From a virus: 64,000 nt of DNA. The stretch's first letter is position 1. Each line of letters opens with the position of its first letter. The translations under genes and the position numbers were made by a program. The stretch lies in the IMG/VR virus record IMGVR_UViG_3300025872_000046, positions 1 through 64,000 of that record; one strand, 5' to 3'. The notes beneath the pieces were generated by a model. That model had not been told where the DNA came from, did not search any database, and was given only the letters and a program-made list of their open reading frames with translations. This document shows, one piece after another, positions 42,781 to 50,077 of the stretch.

Positions 42781-43221
42781 CCAAAGTACGGACTAATCCA
42801 AGAGAAGTACTGGCCTGATCCCTGGAAGATCCTTGTCTGCTGCCTCTGTCTCAACCTCACTACGAGGAAGCAGATGGAACCAGTTGTTGAAAGGATGTTC
42901 CAGCGATGGCCTGATGCAAAGTCTCTGTCAGAAGCTGATGACGCAGAGCTCACGGATGTCATCCGAACTCTTGGCATGTGGAAGAAGCGCGTCAATACTC
43001 TGAAGAAGATGTCGGCCCAGTATCACGAGGGCAAGTGGAATGACGTCCTCCAGCTTCACGGAGTTGGGAAGTATGCCTCGGACGCGTACCGAATCTTCGT
43101 CCTCGGTGACTGGCGCAGCGTCCAGCCGCAGGACCACGCTCTCAATGACTACCACGACTTCCTGAAGAAGCACTACGGCGAGTCAGAACATCCGTCTGCC
43201 AACCACAACTTCACCTGTTGA
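42769..43221 (+). CDS. MBD4-like mismatch DNA glycosylase (HhH-GPD)
   Basis: 150 aa with a TTG start and GGAGG six bases upstream. Its closest relative I can recall is the glycosylase domain of vertebrate MBD4: WTPPKYGLIQEKYWPDPWKI at the start, LHGVGKYASDAYRIF as the helix-hairpin-helix, then QPQDHALNDYHDFL, with D122 aligned to the catalytic Asp560 of human MBD4. MBD4 removes T, U and 5-hydroxymethyluracil opposite G, the products of deaminated 5-substituted cytosines. No iron-sulfur Cys cluster is present, as in MBD4 and unlike EndoIII. It is close to an Fpg/Nei gene. Confidence 0.85.
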   Translation: MWTPPKYGLIQEKYWPDPWKILVCCLCLNLTTRKQMEPVVERMFQRWPDAKSLSEADDAELTDVIRTLGMWKKRVNTLKKMSAQYHEGKWNDVLQLHGVGKYASDAYRIFVLGDWRSVQPQDHALNDYHDFLKKHYGESEHPSANHNFTC

Positions 43222-43295
43222 CGGGAAGACACAAAAGTTTCACAAAATTGTGTTCTCTGTTCATCCGATGAATTAAAAAGAACAAGGAGGCTGGA

Positions 43296-43505
43296 ATGAC
43301 CAATATCGAGCTTGCAGCAGTTCATACGGCTCTTCGGCTTGCACGTGAGCGTTGTGACAGCGAGGCAGGGTCGACGCCTCGTGATTGGGAGATCACCGCG
43401 CTGGCCAACATTGAGAATATGCTCGCTGAGGTCAACAGGACACCTCACGATGAACGACCCGCTCTCATGGGATCTTTCAACGCTCGAAAGTGGCATTCGA
43501 GCTAG
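43296..43505 (+). CDS. Small hypothetical protein
   Basis: 69 aa with a strong Shine-Dalgarno (AAGGAGG) before ATG 43296. Sequence is helical (IELAAVHTALRLARERCD, WEITALANIENMLAEVN). No family recognised. It overlaps the next gene by 56 bases, so the two may be coupled. Confidence 0.55.
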   Translation: MTNIELAAVHTALRLARERCDSEAGSTPRDWEITALANIENMLAEVNRTPHDERPALMGSFNARKWHSS

Positions 43506-43788
43506 AGGAAGAGAAGACGTGCTACCGCTCTATCTCTTGCTCAACTTTTCTTTCGCTGACACTCTCATCGGTACCTGTCAATTCTGGGGTGATGAGCCCC
43601 ACTACATCTCAGCGGTGGGAAATTTCTCTGCCCACCACCAGGGAGACCTCCGCAGGACGGGCTTTGTCGGAACCACCGAGGTGTGGGAGGGAACGGGCCC
43701 AGTGTGGGTCATCTACACCGCAGAGAGTGCAAAGTCGAAGTACCAGTTCCGAGTCAACGGAAGCCTGCAAACCTGTGATCGATTCTAA
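43450..43788 (+). CDS. Hypothetical protein between two glycosylase genes
   Basis: 112 aa from ATG 43450, inside the end of the previous gene. It contains aromatic-rich segments (FWGDEPHYISAVGNF, TEVWEGTGPVWVIYTAE) typical of a small beta-fold. No family recognised. The stop is 9 bases before the Fpg/Nei start, with AAGGAGG between, so it is likely co-transcribed with the repair genes. Confidence 0.55.
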   Translation: MNDPLSWDLSTLESGIRARGREDVLPLYLLLNFSFADTLIGTCQFWGDEPHYISAVGNFSAHHQGDLRRTGFVGTTEVWEGTGPVWVIYTAESAKSKYQFRVNGSLQTCDRF

Positions 43789-43797
43789 GGAGGCGTT

Positions 43798-44589
43798 GTG
43801 CCCGAGGGTCCCGAAGTCGCAAACTTTGTCCGCTCCATCAACAGCTTCCTCGGTGAGGGTGACAGGCTTCTCTCAGTTACGCCACTATCAGGTCGCTACA
43901 CGAAGAAGCCCATCGAGGGACTCGCCAACGTCCAGTTTCCTCTCACAATCGAGAGTGTGGGTTGCAAGGGCAAGTTCATCTACTGGACCTTCCAGGACAC
44001 TGAAACAGTCATCTTCAACACTCTCGGGATGTCAGGTGCATGGTCAAACGCCCCTCGTCACGCAAGGGTGAAGTTCGAGACATCCGAGGGTGAACTGTAC
44101 TTCAATGATCCGCGAAACTTCGGCACCCTAAAGTTCTGCAGCCGCAAGGACTTGAAGGTGAAGCTTGATTCACTCGGCCCCGACATGCTCAACGAGATAG
44201 TGAAGCCTGCCACTTTCATCGAGAGGCTTCGAAAGCATCCTGAAGCGACCCTGGCTGAAGTCCTCATGAGTCAGGGAATCGTCTCAGGAGTCGGAAACTA
44301 CCTGAAGGCGGACTCTCTCTGGATGGCGAAACTCAGCCCATGGCGAAAGGTGAACCAGACGACAGATGAGCAGCTCACAATTCTCTGTGAATCCGTGAAG
44401 GATGTCATCAAGACGGCGTACCTCAACGGTGGCTCCACCATCCTCACCTACAAGGGGTTCGACGGTGAGGAAGGGAAACACTCTATGCTTGTCTATGGCC
44501 GAAAGACGGACCCCAACGGCGAGACTGTGGTGTGCCAGGAGACCAAGGACGGTCGCACAACGTGGTGGGTTCCGCGAGTTCAGAGTTAA
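43798..44589 (+). CDS. Fpg/Nei-family DNA glycosylase lacking the zinc finger
   Basis: 263 aa with a GTG start and AAGGAGG. After Met removal the N-terminus is PEGPEV, with the catalytic Pro and Glu. KGKFIYW holds the conserved Lys; VSGVGNYLKADSLW is the H2TH region with Asn. At the C-terminus the usual CxxC...CxxC zinc finger is missing: VYGRKTDPNGETVV... then DGRTTWWVPRVQ keeps the Arg-containing turn but only one Cys. This resembles the zincless fingers of NEIL1 and of the Mimivirus Nei protein. It removes oxidised bases and cuts by beta/delta elimination. Confidence 0.9.
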   Translation: MPEGPEVANFVRSINSFLGEGDRLLSVTPLSGRYTKKPIEGLANVQFPLTIESVGCKGKFIYWTFQDTETVIFNTLGMSGAWSNAPRHARVKFETSEGELYFNDPRNFGTLKFCSRKDLKVKLDSLGPDMLNEIVKPATFIERLRKHPEATLAEVLMSQGIVSGVGNYLKADSLWMAKLSPWRKVNQTTDEQLTILCESVKDVIKTAYLNGGSTILTYKGFDGEEGKHSMLVYGRKTDPNGETVVCQETKDGRTTWWVPRVQS

Positions 44590-44631
44590 ACAACTCTCCT
44601 CGGCTCATTACACTATTTTGCAAGGAGCAAA

Positions 44632-45366
44632 ATGTTTGTGAAACCCACGCAAACTGTCAAGCAGTTTGACGGCAAGATCGTAACCTTCTTCACAGAGAAC
44701 AAGCTGTGGGTGAAGGCGTATGAAAACGGAAAGAACGCGTGGGAGAAGCGCAACTGGGCATACGCACAGAAGATCGTCCAGAAGCCCGACGTCGTTCTAG
44801 ACATCGGTGCGAACATCGGTCAGGAGATGCTCTACTACACCGGTTGGGCGAATCGAATCATCTCATTTGAGCCCAATCCCGCGACCTTCGAGGTCCTCAA
44901 GCAGAACGTTGACCAGAACAACATCAAGAATGTGAGGCTCGAACAGTTGGGGGTCGGATCAGGTCCCGCGAAGGCTTTCATCAATCTCATCAGGGGCAAC
45001 GAGGGAAGGTCCTTTGTGACCGCCGTTCCGACAAAAGTCTCACACGAGATCACGATTGTCGCCATCGATGATGTTGACATTGGTGAGGGAAGTGTTGACT
45101 TCGTGAAGATGGACGTCGAGGGATTTGAACTCAGAGCCCTCCACGGAATGAAGAATCTCATCGACAAGCACAACCCAGTCTTTCAAATTGAGGCTCAGGA
45201 CGAGAACCTGTCTCGTTGCGGAGTCACTTCTGTTGATATCTGGGACTTTTTCATTGATCGTGGCTACGTGGCTACGATCAATACGGGCAGGACGATCAAT
45301 AGGGAGCACGCTCTCACGAAGGACCGTCCTCGAGTAGACCTCTTCTTCAAGAAGCCAAAGGAGTGA
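44632..45366 (+). CDS. FkbM-family methyltransferase
   Basis: 244 aa. SAM-binding motif VLDIGANIGQEMLYY, acidic end of strand 2 in ISFEPNP, and the FkbM pattern DFVKMDVEGFELRALHGM. Such enzymes O-methylate sugars or small molecules. In a phage, possible targets are glycans, including a sugar on modified DNA, but the cognate substrate cannot be told. ATG at 44632 follows CAAGGAGC; CTCCT (44596-44600) could pair with its AGGAG. It ends where the next gene begins. Confidence 0.85.
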   Translation: MFVKPTQTVKQFDGKIVTFFTENKLWVKAYENGKNAWEKRNWAYAQKIVQKPDVVLDIGANIGQEMLYYTGWANRIISFEPNPATFEVLKQNVDQNNIKNVRLEQLGVGSGPAKAFINLIRGNEGRSFVTAVPTKVSHEITIVAIDDVDIGEGSVDFVKMDVEGFELRALHGMKNLIDKHNPVFQIEAQDENLSRCGVTSVDIWDFFIDRGYVATINTGRTINREHALTKDRPRVDLFFKKPKE

Positions 45367-45368
45367 AT

Positions 45369-45587
45369 ATGCAGTACAGACTCTCTGATGAGACCATTTC
45401 TTCCATCGCAAAGCTCGTCCAGCTCGCCATCCTGACGGGCACGGACGTCGTTGACAATCTTCGCACTCTGCGTCTTGAAGCCCAGGGAGAGGAGCTCACC
45501 CCCACTTCCGAGTTCAACGAGAACTTCCAGAAGAATCTCGATGACCTTGCGCAGAAGGCTCTGGATCTCCAGAATGACGTCAACTGA
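45369..45587 (+). CDS. Small helical hypothetical protein
   Basis: 72 aa from ATG 45369 with AAGGAG; GTG 45363 is an in-frame alternative. Fully helical and acidic (SIAKLVQLAILTGTDVVDNL, NFQKNLDDLAQKALDLQND). No family recognised. It overlaps the dCTPase/dUTPase-like gene by 14 bases. Confidence 0.55.
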   Translation: MQYRLSDETISSIAKLVQLAILTGTDVVDNLRTLRLEAQGEELTPTSEFNENFQKNLDDLAQKALDLQNDVN

Positions 45588-45957
45588 TGACAGGCTGACA
45601 GAGATCTTTCGCCTGCGTGAAGAGTTCATGCAGGCAATCTCAGAGAAGATGCCGGGCTATTATCCTGACTGGCCGATAGACGTTTCCAAGAAGCAGAGCC
45701 AGGTCATCCTTCGCGATTCCGTCCTTCGAGGAGTCGAGGAGATGTTCGAAGCTCTTCAGCACCTGAAGAACTCGAAGCCCCATCGACAGACTGAGGTGGC
45801 TCATTTTGAGAGGGAGGAGTTCCTCGAGGAGATTGTCGACGCTTACAATTACTTCTTGACGACTCTGGTGCTGATTGGAATCAGTCCCGATGAGCTTCAC
45901 GATGCTTACCGCAAAAAGCACGAAAAGATCTTAGAGCGTCTAAAAAACGGTTACTGA
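45574..45957 (+). CDS. All-alpha NTP pyrophosphatase (dCTPase/dUTPase, gp56-like)
   Basis: 127 aa from ATG 45574. The C-terminal half, EFLEEIVDAYNYFLTTLVLIG then SPDELHDAYRKKHEKILERL and a final GY, follows T4 gp56 (ELVDIFHFVLNMFVGLG...EEIF.LYYLKNAENFARQDRGY) and dimeric dUTPases. E-x3-D supplies metal ligands. T4 gp56 destroys dCTP and dUTP so that only modified cytosine enters phage DNA. Here it would complete a cytosine-modification pathway, or simply act as dUTPase beside ThyX. The two cannot be separated from sequence. Confidence 0.75.
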   Translation: MTSTDDRLTEIFRLREEFMQAISEKMPGYYPDWPIDVSKKQSQVILRDSVLRGVEEMFEALQHLKNSKPHRQTEVAHFEREEFLEEIVDAYNYFLTTLVLIGISPDELHDAYRKKHEKILERLKNGY

Positions 45958-45972
45958 GCTCGGGCTCTCAGG

Positions 45973-45980
45973 GATAATTA
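45973..45980 (+). promoter_or_regulatory. Late-promoter-like box GATAATTA in a hairpin loop
   Basis: GCTCTCAG (45964-45971) pairs with CTGGGAGC (45983-45990), one G-U, closing an 11-base loop that holds the box. The 3' arm is the Shine-Dalgarno of the fibre gene. Confidence 0.55.
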
Positions 45981-45995
45981 CTCTGGGAGCTTGAG

Positions 45996-47171
45996 TTGTC
46001 TGCAAAGATTGCAAGAACTGAAGTAGAGAATCAGCTCTTCACCATCGTCAGAGACCCAAAGACGAAGTCGGTGAGGAGCATAACCACGCTCTACGACATG
46101 AAGATCGGCGTCGTAGAGAAGAAAGCGAACGTTCTCACGTCAGGAGACCTAACGGTCTATGGTAGCGCGTACTTTAAGGACGGTGTCGAGGGAGCGCTGA
46201 CTCTCCCAAGCGGTGCGCCGACTGTTAGATCGGGCAACAACGTTACCATTGCGAATAACACTGACGGCAGCATCGTGATCAACGCGGAGGCAGACACGAG
46301 CTCCCTGACGGAGGAGTTTGCCCAAGTTCCGGGCCTCGTGGACTCCCTCTCAGCCCAAGTGTCATCCCTCGCGGCGACTGTGAGCTCATTCGCTTCGAGT
46401 CTCGGTTCGATCACGAACAATGTGACGACTCTACAGTCATCAGTCACGAACCTTCAGTCCACGACGAACTTGATCGCAGGAAACGTCACCACACTCAACA
46501 CATTCATAACGAGCACGTCTTCCTCTCTCGACACCAGGGTCACGGAAGTCTCGAGCTCCCTGTCAAATTCGGTCACTGCGCTCTCTAGCTCTCTGTCTGG
46601 CAGCGTCTCAGCAATCTCTGGTTCACTGACGAGCCTGTCTGGTTCGCTCAGCGCGCTTGAGCTGAAGGTCTCTAACCTGAAGGGCGGCCTGGGGGTCGGT
46701 CTAGCCATGAATGAGCAGGTGGCGGGTGTGAGGGACGGAGTCAACAAGACGTTCAGCCTCTCACACGTCCCGTCTCCCCCTTCCTCTCTCATGCTGTTCC
46801 TCAACGGTCAGCTCCTCGCAGGGGGCAACGGATCTGATTTTCTTTCTATCGGTGACGAAGTAGTCCTATCAGAGTTCATTCCCGCCCCCAATCTCGACGA
46901 CGTCATACTGGCGATGTACTCCTACGAGGTCCCAGTGAAGTCGTACTCCATCAACGAGCCCATAACCAGCCTGACGATGGGAAATTCGGGATATGAGATC
47001 GAGCTCGCCAACGTTCCGTCACCACCAGATTCTCTCATGTTATTCATGAACGGCCAGCTCCTCACTGCAGGAGAAACAAATGATTACATTCTTTCGGGCA
47101 AGAATGTCGTTCTCGCAGTCTCACTAGTTGACATTCAAGAATCGAGATTTTTTGCGACGTACTCGTATTAG
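45996..47171 (+). CDS. Tail fibre protein with coiled coil and repeated tip domain
   Basis: 391 aa with a TTG start six bases after GGGAG. After an N-terminal domain (about 90 residues) comes a long Ser/Leu/Val coiled coil with heptads (SSLSNSVTALSSSLSGSVSA). The C-terminus has two related domains of about 70 residues, both with VPSPPxSLMLFxNGQLL and ending in TYSY or MYSY. A similar motif closes the 47578 gene. A trimeric fibre with small beta-tips is the likely fold; a chaperone or neck whisker is less likely. Confidence 0.75.
   Translation: MSAKIARTEVENQLFTIVRDPKTKSVRSITTLYDMKIGVVEKKANVLTSGDLTVYGSAYFKDGVEGALTLPSGAPTVRSGNNVTIANNTDGSIVINAEADTSSLTEEFAQVPGLVDSLSAQVSSLAATVSSFASSLGSITNNVTTLQSSVTNLQSTTNLIAGNVTTLNTFITSTSSSLDTRVTEVSSSLSNSVTALSSSLSGSVSAISGSLTSLSGSLSALELKVSNLKGGLGVGLAMNEQVAGVRDGVNKTFSLSHVPSPPSSLMLFLNGQLLAGGNGSDFLSIGDEVVLSEFIPAPNLDDVILAMYSYEVPVKSYSINEPITSLTMGNSGYEIELANVPSPPDSLMLFMNGQLLTAGETNDYILSGKNVVLAVSLVDIQESRFFATYSY
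46720..47168 (+). repeat. Duplicated fibre tip domain
   Basis: Two copies of about 70 residues (46720-46940, 46955-47168) share VPSPP.SLMLF.NGQLL..G....D and end in Y-S-Y. The DNA has diverged, so the duplication is old. Confidence 0.75.
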
Positions 47172-47207
47172 TGTGCATGTAGTTTCGCGTGGTGCCTAAT
47201 TGATAAC

Positions 47208-47435
47208 GTGGAAACAAAAACGCACTACACTACTGCTGACATCTCTCTCGCCGCCTTTCTGCTTATGAGAGGTGTGAGAATCATCTCAGCTACCAGGGAA
47301 AAAGGGAAATTCGTTTTTGAGTTTGATGATGCAGAAAATAGAGCTTTAGAACTTTCTCAAGAATACATACTCTCAGAGTATCCACGCTATGACGCTTCAT
47401 TGCGTCAGGTGAAGAGAATGCTCTACGGGCCATGA
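47208..47435 (+). CDS. DUF5659-like small protein
   Basis: 75 aa with a GTG start at 47208. The pattern YTTADISLAAFLLMRGVRII, then GKFVFEFDDAE and a C-terminal YDASLRQVKRMLYG, is what I recall for DUF5659, a small domain common in phages with no known role. The Shine-Dalgarno is not evident. It lies between two fibre genes. Confidence 0.6.
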   Translation: METKTHYTTADISLAAFLLMRGVRIISATREKGKFVFEFDDAENRALELSQEYILSEYPRYDASLRQVKRMLYGP

Positions 47436-47577
47436 GCCCAGTCCATGTTGAGTCGAGTCGCGAACCGCTAAGGGCTACGAGCCTGGACGACGGAAAGATT
47501 TTGGACCACGCGTCCAGTCAACGTACTCAGTGACTCGGTAGTCACTGGGATCACTCCAACCGACAGGGAAGGGAATC
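47436..47577 (+). promoter_or_regulatory. Leader of the second fibre gene with a hairpin
   Basis: No gene seen. CAGTGACT (47528-47535) and AGTCACTG (47540-47547) form a perfect 8-bp stem with loop CGGT, 30 bases before the ATG. AGGGAAGGGAA before the start is a plausible Shine-Dalgarno. Confidence 0.5.
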
Positions 47578-49251
47578 ATGGCACGTACACAACTCAGACT
47601 AGACTCTATTACAGGGTCGCTTTCAAGCATCGAGGCTGCCGCCTCTGGTACCATCGCGGCGGCGCCGAGCGCTATTGCCGCGGGCGACCTTGAGGCAGTT
47701 CTCGGACAATTTGCTGGCGCCATCAAGCGCATCCACGGTGCAGGCGCGTTCACCAATCAGGTGGCGGGACTCTTCACCCAGGCGACCACCATCAAGGGTG
47801 GCGACTTCAAGGTTCAGGACGGCTCGGCGAACGACAAGTTCACTGTGGGCAACGCTACTGGCTCCGTGACCGGTTCTGCTGGCGCGAAGTTCAATGCTGA
47901 TCTCGACGTCGGCGCCACCGCGAAGATTGTGGGTGACGTCACCGTTTCTTCTGGCGACGTGATCCTCAACAAGGCTGTCGAAGCGAAGGTCTCTACTGCT
48001 AACGATCTCAAGTTCTCACCCGCTGGTGGCAAGAAGATCGTTGCGGACCTCGGAAGCCTCGGTGGTGAGAAGCTCTCCATCCAGTTCGGCGGTGCAGAGA
48101 AGGCGAAGTTCGAGTCTGCGGGCACGACTCTCGCTGGTCCTCTCACGGTCAACGATCTCTCGAACACTGCTGGTGCGATCGTCTTCCACGATAGCACGAA
48201 GAAGCTTATCGACAACGCTGGGCTGAAGTACGACGCCCCGAACAGCGTCTTCGTTGCTCCCAAGCTCCAGGGCACCAACCTCACTGCTACGCAGGTCACT
48301 TACGTTGACACCGACAAGAGCATCATTTCTGACGCTGGCATGACCTACGCGGCAGGGACAGGTCTCACTCTCAGCAAGGACCTCAGCGCTCGCAGCGGCT
48401 CCTTCTTGGGTGACCTCACTGTTACCGGTGACCTGAACATCATGGGTTCGACGACTTACGTCAACACCCAGGACCTTCTGGTGAAGGACGCGAAGATCGT
48501 CATCTCCTCGGGCTCGATCGTTAACGGAGCAGGTATCTACCTCGGTTCCGATTCGAACGTCGATGAGAGCATCCGCTGGACGACGGCTGATGGTGGCAAG
48601 TGGATCGCCTCTGACAAGTTTGCCGCGGATACCATCCAGGCTCTGGACCTCAGTTCGGCTCCGGTCGCTGTTGACCCTTCTGGTAACCTCGTCGAGATGG
48701 ACTTCGCCGACTGGGTTCTCGGCACCGCCAATCAGGTGATCGTCACTGGCAGCGGAACCGATCTCCACGGCATCACCCTCAGCCTGCCCCAGAGCATCAA
48801 TACCTCCGCGACTGTCCAGTTCGGCAAGGTGTTCATCGACGGTGCTACCGCATCTGACGCCTACATCGACGGTGGAAGCCAGTACCTCCAGCTCGGCTAC
48901 AACGGTGGTTCGATCACCGTTGCTCAGTCTGGCCAGACGTCACTCGTTGGCTTCACCTCGACTTCGATCATCGGCGCTCTCAATGAGCTCGCTGCCGGTG
49001 GCGGCGGTGGCAAGGGCAAGTGGTCCAAGGCGATACTCGGCGCCGTGCCCTCCCCCGATGCCTCGATCGTGGATATGTCTGCAGCGATGGGATCTAACGT
49101 CTTCCCGTCGGACCTCACACGCGTTGACATCTACCTGAACGGCCAGATGATGACTTCGACAGCAGACTACTCGATCTCTGCTGGAGGTGCCTCCGTCGAC
49201 TTCACGTTCGACGTGGCCATCGACGACGTGGTTGTGGTTGTCATCCGCTGA
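47578..49251 (+). CDS. Tail fibre / appendage protein
   Basis: 557 aa of low-complexity, beta-rich sequence with many short G-D-V-T-V type turns (GDLTVTGDLNIMGS, GDVTVSSGDVILN), as in beta-helical fibres. The N-terminus (MARTQLRLDSITGS) probably attaches to the virion. A GGGGG linker near residue 479 leads to a C-terminal domain with DIYLNGQMMTSTADYSI, related to the tips of the 45996 fibre. GC-rich codon use, unlike its neighbours, suggests high expression. A double hairpin terminator follows. Confidence 0.78.
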   Translation: MARTQLRLDSITGSLSSIEAAASGTIAAAPSAIAAGDLEAVLGQFAGAIKRIHGAGAFTNQVAGLFTQATTIKGGDFKVQDGSANDKFTVGNATGSVTGSAGAKFNADLDVGATAKIVGDVTVSSGDVILNKAVEAKVSTANDLKFSPAGGKKIVADLGSLGGEKLSIQFGGAEKAKFESAGTTLAGPLTVNDLSNTAGAIVFHDSTKKLIDNAGLKYDAPNSVFVAPKLQGTNLTATQVTYVDTDKSIISDAGMTYAAGTGLTLSKDLSARSGSFLGDLTVTGDLNIMGSTTYVNTQDLLVKDAKIVISSGSIVNGAGIYLGSDSNVDESIRWTTADGGKWIASDKFAADTIQALDLSSAPVAVDPSGNLVEMDFADWVLGTANQVIVTGSGTDLHGITLSLPQSINTSATVQFGKVFIDGATASDAYIDGGSQYLQLGYNGGSITVAQSGQTSLVGFTSTSIIGALNELAAGGGGGKGKWSKAILGAVPSPDASIVDMSAAMGSNVFPSDLTRVDIYLNGQMMTSTADYSISAGGASVDFTFDVAIDDVVVVVIR

Positions 49252-49259
49252 TGACATGA

Positions 49260-49313
49260 CCCTCGGTTGACGAGGGGGCGGCGGGGGACTTCGGTCCCCC
49301 GCCGTTTACTTTT
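49260..49313 (+). terminator. Tandem hairpin terminator
   Basis: CCCTCG/CGAGGG (49260-49276) is followed by an 11-bp stem, CGGCGGGGGAC/GTCCCCCGCCG (49279-49304), with a TTCG loop, then GTTTACTTTT. Confidence 0.9.
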
Positions 49314-49337
49314 AACATCAATTTTTAGATTCAAGAA

Positions 49338-49814
49338 ATGAAGTACGAAGAGATAGAAACCAGAGTCAGCGAGATCGAAGAGATCTCAACAATGCTGAGG
49401 AACACTCTGGAAAGAGCAAGGTCTGAATTCGTTGAGTCTCAAGTCGAGATGCGGTTCATCAGGCAATTAGGAGAGATTGAGAGATTCGCTGTCGGTCTGC
49501 TAGAGTCCGCAAAGAAATCGACCTCACAAGAAGAGCTCAATTCCATTTTCGTCACAGGCATCGAAAAGATGATAGAGCATGCAAGGGTTGAGTCAACCAA
49601 GATCAAGGAGAAGCTGCCAGCTATGAGAGAGAGAGTTGCTGTCCTCGAATCATTCTCTAGCTTTCTCGATGACAAGAAAGTGACTCTCATCGGGAAGAAA
49701 GAAGCTATTGAGAGAGTTATCAACGAAGAAGGCGATCCACGACACCCCGAGAAGATTTCGACTCTCAGAGAAGCCGAACGAGTTAGAAAGAACAGAAAGC
49801 AAAACGATAGTTAG
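49338..49814 (+). CDS. Coiled-coil hypothetical protein
   Basis: 158 aa, almost all helical with heptad character (EIETRVSEIEEISTMLRNTL; KIKEKLPAMRERVAVLESF), ending in a basic tail (RVRKNRKQND). No enzymatic motif. The next gene follows after a late-like box that overlaps the stop. It could be a virion or chaperone protein; unknown. Confidence 0.6.
   Translation: MKYEEIETRVSEIEEISTMLRNTLERARSEFVESQVEMRFIRQLGEIERFAVGLLESAKKSTSQEELNSIFVTGIEKMIEHARVESTKIKEKLPAMRERVAVLESFSSFLDDKKVTLIGKKEAIERVINEEGDPRHPEKISTLREAERVRKNRKQNDS
49806..49813 (+). promoter_or_regulatory. Late-promoter-like box GATAGTTA
   Basis: It overlaps the stop of the coiled-coil gene and ends 15 bases before the TTG of the next. 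GATAG/CTATC flank the Shine-Dalgarno. Confidence 0.4.
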
Positions 49815-49828
49815 CAAGGGAGGCTATC

Positions 49829-50077
49829 TTGTCAGAAAATCTTCAAATTGTCCTTTGCGCTCTAGCGATCATCTCGGCAGAGTATACTGTCATCGCAGTC
49901 TCTTCTCTTGTCTCCAAGATCGTGATCGCTAATTTCGTGCGTGATCTCGGCGAGCTCACGAGGTCAAGAGAGACAAAGCGTGAGTGTCAAGCGGTGGAGG
50001 AGAAGATCGTTGCTCGCTACCGGCAGTCATTCCTCTGGCCACTTGAGATCTGGAAAGAGTATAAGCGGAGAAAATGA
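49829..50077 (+). CDS. Small protein with one membrane segment
   Basis: 82 aa with a TTG start and AGGGAGG upstream. The N-terminus contains a hydrophobic helix (LQIVLCALAIISAEYTVIAV), then charged helices and a basic end (WKEYKRRK). A single-span membrane protein; an antiholin/holin-like role is possible but not shown. It overlaps the J-domain gene by ATGA. Confidence 0.55.
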   Translation: MSENLQIVLCALAIISAEYTVIAVSSLVSKIVIANFVRDLGELTRSRETKRECQAVEEKIVARYRQSFLWPLEIWKEYKRRK

